Below, piece by piece: positions 4,782-6,384 of a stretch of 6,384 nucleotides of DNA. The translations under genes were made by a program, and so were the position numbers. This DNA is from Candidatus Sulfotelmatobacter sp. (GTDB lineage: Bacteria; Acidobacteriota; Terriglobia; Terriglobales; SbA1): assembly GCA_030151135.1 (NCBI GenBank), contig JASLEQ010000227.1, positions 1-6,384 of the forward strand, read 5' to 3'. The notes under the pieces were generated by a model, which ran no database searches, had not been told where the DNA came from, and saw nothing but the letters and a program-made list of their open reading frames with translations. How positions within the stretch are numbered: position 1 is the first letter of the stretch; every line of letters starts with the position of its first letter.

Positions 4782-6384
4782 AGAAAATTGCAGACGCTTG
4801 CTGGCGCCGCCGTCCCTGGATTTCGATATAGACATTGACCAGCGACACTGCAGCTGGAGTTACTCCCGGAATGCGCGATGCCTGCCCAATCGTTCGCGGA
4901 CGGACCTTCGTCAACTTCTCCTGCATCTCGCGCGACAATCCGCTGACCGTGCGGTAGTCAAACCATTCCGGGATCGAGTGTTGCTCTGACTTCTTCAGGC
5001 GTTCCATCGCCTTATGCTGCTGCTGCAGGTAGCCTTCGTACTTGATCTCGGTTTCAACCGACTTCAGTTCGTTTCTTACTTCCGAGGAAAGTTTCACCGC
5101 AGAATCCGCTGCGGGCGCAGAGCAATCCCGGGAGAAGAACGCTGGACTTAACCTGCGCAACGCTGGAGCCAATTTTTCGATGGTCACTTCCGGACGCTTC
5201 AGCAACTGAGCGAGCGTTTGCCCTTCCGCGGAGCTCCAGGCGCTGCCGTCGCCACCAGGTTCCTGAGAATTTTGCGCCTCGGAATGACAAAGAGCTGACA
5301 AGTCTTTCGTGAGGCGAGCTGTCTCCAGCACTTTCTTCATCTGCGCCAGGCGCTCTTGTTTGGCCTGGAAATCCGCCCATGCGCCGTCCGCGATCAATCC
5401 CACGCGGCGGCCGTGCGGAGTCAGCCGGCGGTCGGCGTTATCGATCCGCAGATGCAGGCGAAACTCCGCCCGCGACGTGAACATCCGGTACGGCTCGTTT
5501 GTGCCCTTCGAGATTAAATCGTCGATCAGGATCGCCGTGTACGCTTCTGTACGGTCGAGAATCAGCGGCTCCTGCTGCTTTACTTTGAGGGCAGCGTTAA
5601 TGCCTGCCATGATTCCCTGGCAAGCCGCTTCTTCATAGCCTGATGTGCCATTGATCTGCCCGGCAAGAAACAGGCCCGTAATCTTTCGCGTTTCAAGCGT
5701 GCGTTCAAGTTCAGTGGGATCGATGGAGTCGTACTCGATGGCGTATCCCGGACGCAGCATCTCCGCCGCATTCAAGCCGGGAATCGATTTCAGGATCGCC
5801 AGTTGCACATCGACCGGCAACGACGTGCTCATGCCATTGACATAGATCTCGTGCGTGTTCAGTCCCTCGGGCTCGAGGAACAGCTGGTGCATCTCCTTGT
5901 CGGGAAACTTTACGATCTTGTCTTCGATCGACGGGCAGTATCGCGGCCCGACCGACTGAATTTGCCCGCTATACATCGGAGAGCGGTGCACGTTCTCGCG
6001 GATGATGCGATGTGTTTCGGGCGTGGTCCATGCGATATAGCACGGAACCTGCGAATCGTGATGGGCGACGCGCTTGGTGCGGAAGCTGAAAGGCGTGGGA
6101 TCCTCATCGCCCGGCTGCGGCGGAAATCGTGACCAGTCGATCGTGCGACCATCGAGGCGAGGCGGAGTTCCAGTCTTGAGGCGGCATCCGCGCAGGCCGA
6201 GCTTCTTCAAAGCCTCGCCCAGCAAAACCGCATTAGGCTCGCCGGAACGGCCGGCGGGATACTGCTGCTCGCCGCAATGAATCAATCCATTGAGAAATGT
6301 ACCGGTCGTAATGATGACAGCTTGCGCCCCGACCGTGCGACCGTCGCGGAGCTTTATACCCAGTACCGTGTTGCGAGTGGCGAG
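4780..6384 (-). CDS. mnmG: tRNA uridine-5-carboxymethylaminomethyl modification enzyme MnmG (GidA), 5' end beyond the window
   Basis: The minus-strand frame is open to the right edge, giving 534 residues of an enzyme usually about 620-640 long; roughly the first 100-120 residues, with the FAD-binding GxGxxG, are missing. With MnmE, MnmG uses FAD and a folate C1 unit to put a (carboxymethyl)aminomethyl group on U34 of tRNAs reading NNA/NNG codons. Diagnostic segments, numbered from the window edge, are [12 protein letters not shown] (25-36), KTGTPPR (70-76), [15 protein letters not shown] (146-160) with the family-conserved Cys, [17 protein letters not shown] (241-257), the helical KYEGYLQQQ (448 on) and [18 protein letters not shown] (499-516). 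A linker around residues 365-390 carries a repeat-like insertion (see 5257-5291). The TTG at 6285 is not a start, because the family sequence TFLNG continues upstream of it. Codon use matches the neighbours. It is a housekeeping gene, convergent with the preceding operon. Confidence 0.97.
   Translation of the reverse strand, partial: LATRNTVLGIKLRDGRTVGAQAVIITTGTFLNGLIHCGEQQYPAGRSGEPNAVLLGEALKKLGLRGCRLKTGTPPRLDGRTIDWSRFPPQPGDEDPTPFSFRTKRVAHHDSQVPCYIAWTTPETHRIIRENVHRSPMYSGQIQSVGPRYCPSIEDKIVKFPDKEMHQLFLEPEGLNTHEIYVNGMSTSLPVDVQLAILKSIPGLNAAEMLRPGYAIEYDSIDPTELERTLETRKITGLFLAGQINGTSGYEEAACQGIMAGINAALKVKQQEPLILDRTEAYTAILIDDLISKGTNEPYRMFTSRAEFRLHLRIDNADRRLTPHGRRVGLIADGAWADFQAKQERLAQMKKVLETARLTKDLSALCHSEAQNSQEPGGDGSAWSSAEGQTLAQLLKRPEVTIEKLAPALRRLSPAFFSRDCSAPAADSAVKLSSEVRNELKSVETEIKYEGYLQQQHKAMERLKKSEQHSIPEWFDYRTVSGLSREMQEKLTKVRPRTIGQASRIPGVTPAAVSLVNVYIEIQGRRRQQASAIF
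5257..5291. repeat. Relic of a dispersed CHSE-type repeat inside the mnmG linker
   Basis: On the minus strand this reads TTTGTCATTCCGAG, a spacer of about ten bases, then CTCAGGAACCT. It is translated as [13 protein letters not shown] within mnmG. The layout, with TTCCGAG and CTCAGGAA as imperfect inverted arms, matches the family of short palindromic repeats whose translation gives CHSERSEES-like peptides in many environmental bacteria. It lies in the poorly conserved linker between the helical region after [13 protein letters not shown] and [12 protein letters not shown], where an in-frame insertion is tolerated. Family membership is from memory of the pattern. Confidence 0.45.

Noticed and set aside
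6283..6285. TTG as the start codon of mnmG
   Set aside because: The frame stays open to the window edge and encodes [11 protein letters not shown], the conserved MnmG sequence before this point, so the gene is merely cut by the window.
1..6384. tRNA, rRNA, CRISPR array, insertion sequence or riboswitch
   Set aside because: No cloverleaf, spaced direct repeats, transposase or long structured leader was recognised; all gaps between genes are shorter than 75 bases.

Overview
The window is GC-rich, densely coded bacterial chromosome. The gene families and their style suggest an Acidobacteriota (Terriglobia-like) bacterium: a PadR repressor, a heme-c/copper-monooxygenase-fold protein with a TPR tail, a secreted TPR protein, and a CHSE-type repeat relic inside mnmG. 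This assignment is inferred from family patterns, not from a search.

Layout. Four plus-strand blocks are followed by one convergent minus-strand gene. (1) Positions 1-562 hold a promoter, a striking 33-bp dyad over the start codon, and a PadR-family regulator. (2) Positions 599-1183 encode a small membrane methyltransferase of the isoprenylcysteine carboxyl methyltransferase (ICMT) type, 36 nt downstream of padR and probably co-transcribed with it. (3) A clear sigma70-like promoter at 1181-1209 starts a second unit. It contains a secreted single-cysteine redoxin (1233-1802) and, overlapping it, a 614-residue exported protein (1778-3622) built as signal/anchor, c-type heme domain, peptidylglycine alpha-hydroxylating monooxygenase (PHM) / dopamine beta-hydroxylase (DBH)-like copper domain and four TPRs. 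A secreted protein made almost only of TPRs follows (3668-4705). (4) A 74-nt convergent gap with an inverted repeat separates this from mnmG (gidA), which runs on the minus strand and is cut by the right edge of the window.

How the genes may work together. The redoxin / cytochrome c / copper-monooxygenase-like pair is the most interesting part. All six residues expected to bind the two coppers in eukaryotic PHM/DBH can be matched by local motif, and a CxxCH heme site lies on the same chain. This suggests an extracytoplasmic oxidase or monooxygenase that takes electrons from its own heme (instead of ascorbate), or a copper-binding sensor or scaffold. The two TPR regions would provide protein contacts. 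The substrate is unknown. The PadR/methyltransferase pair looks like a separate autoregulated unit, and mnmG is an unrelated housekeeping tRNA-modification gene.

No tRNA, rRNA, CRISPR array, insertion sequence or intact mobile element was seen. No gap between genes exceeds 75 bases.
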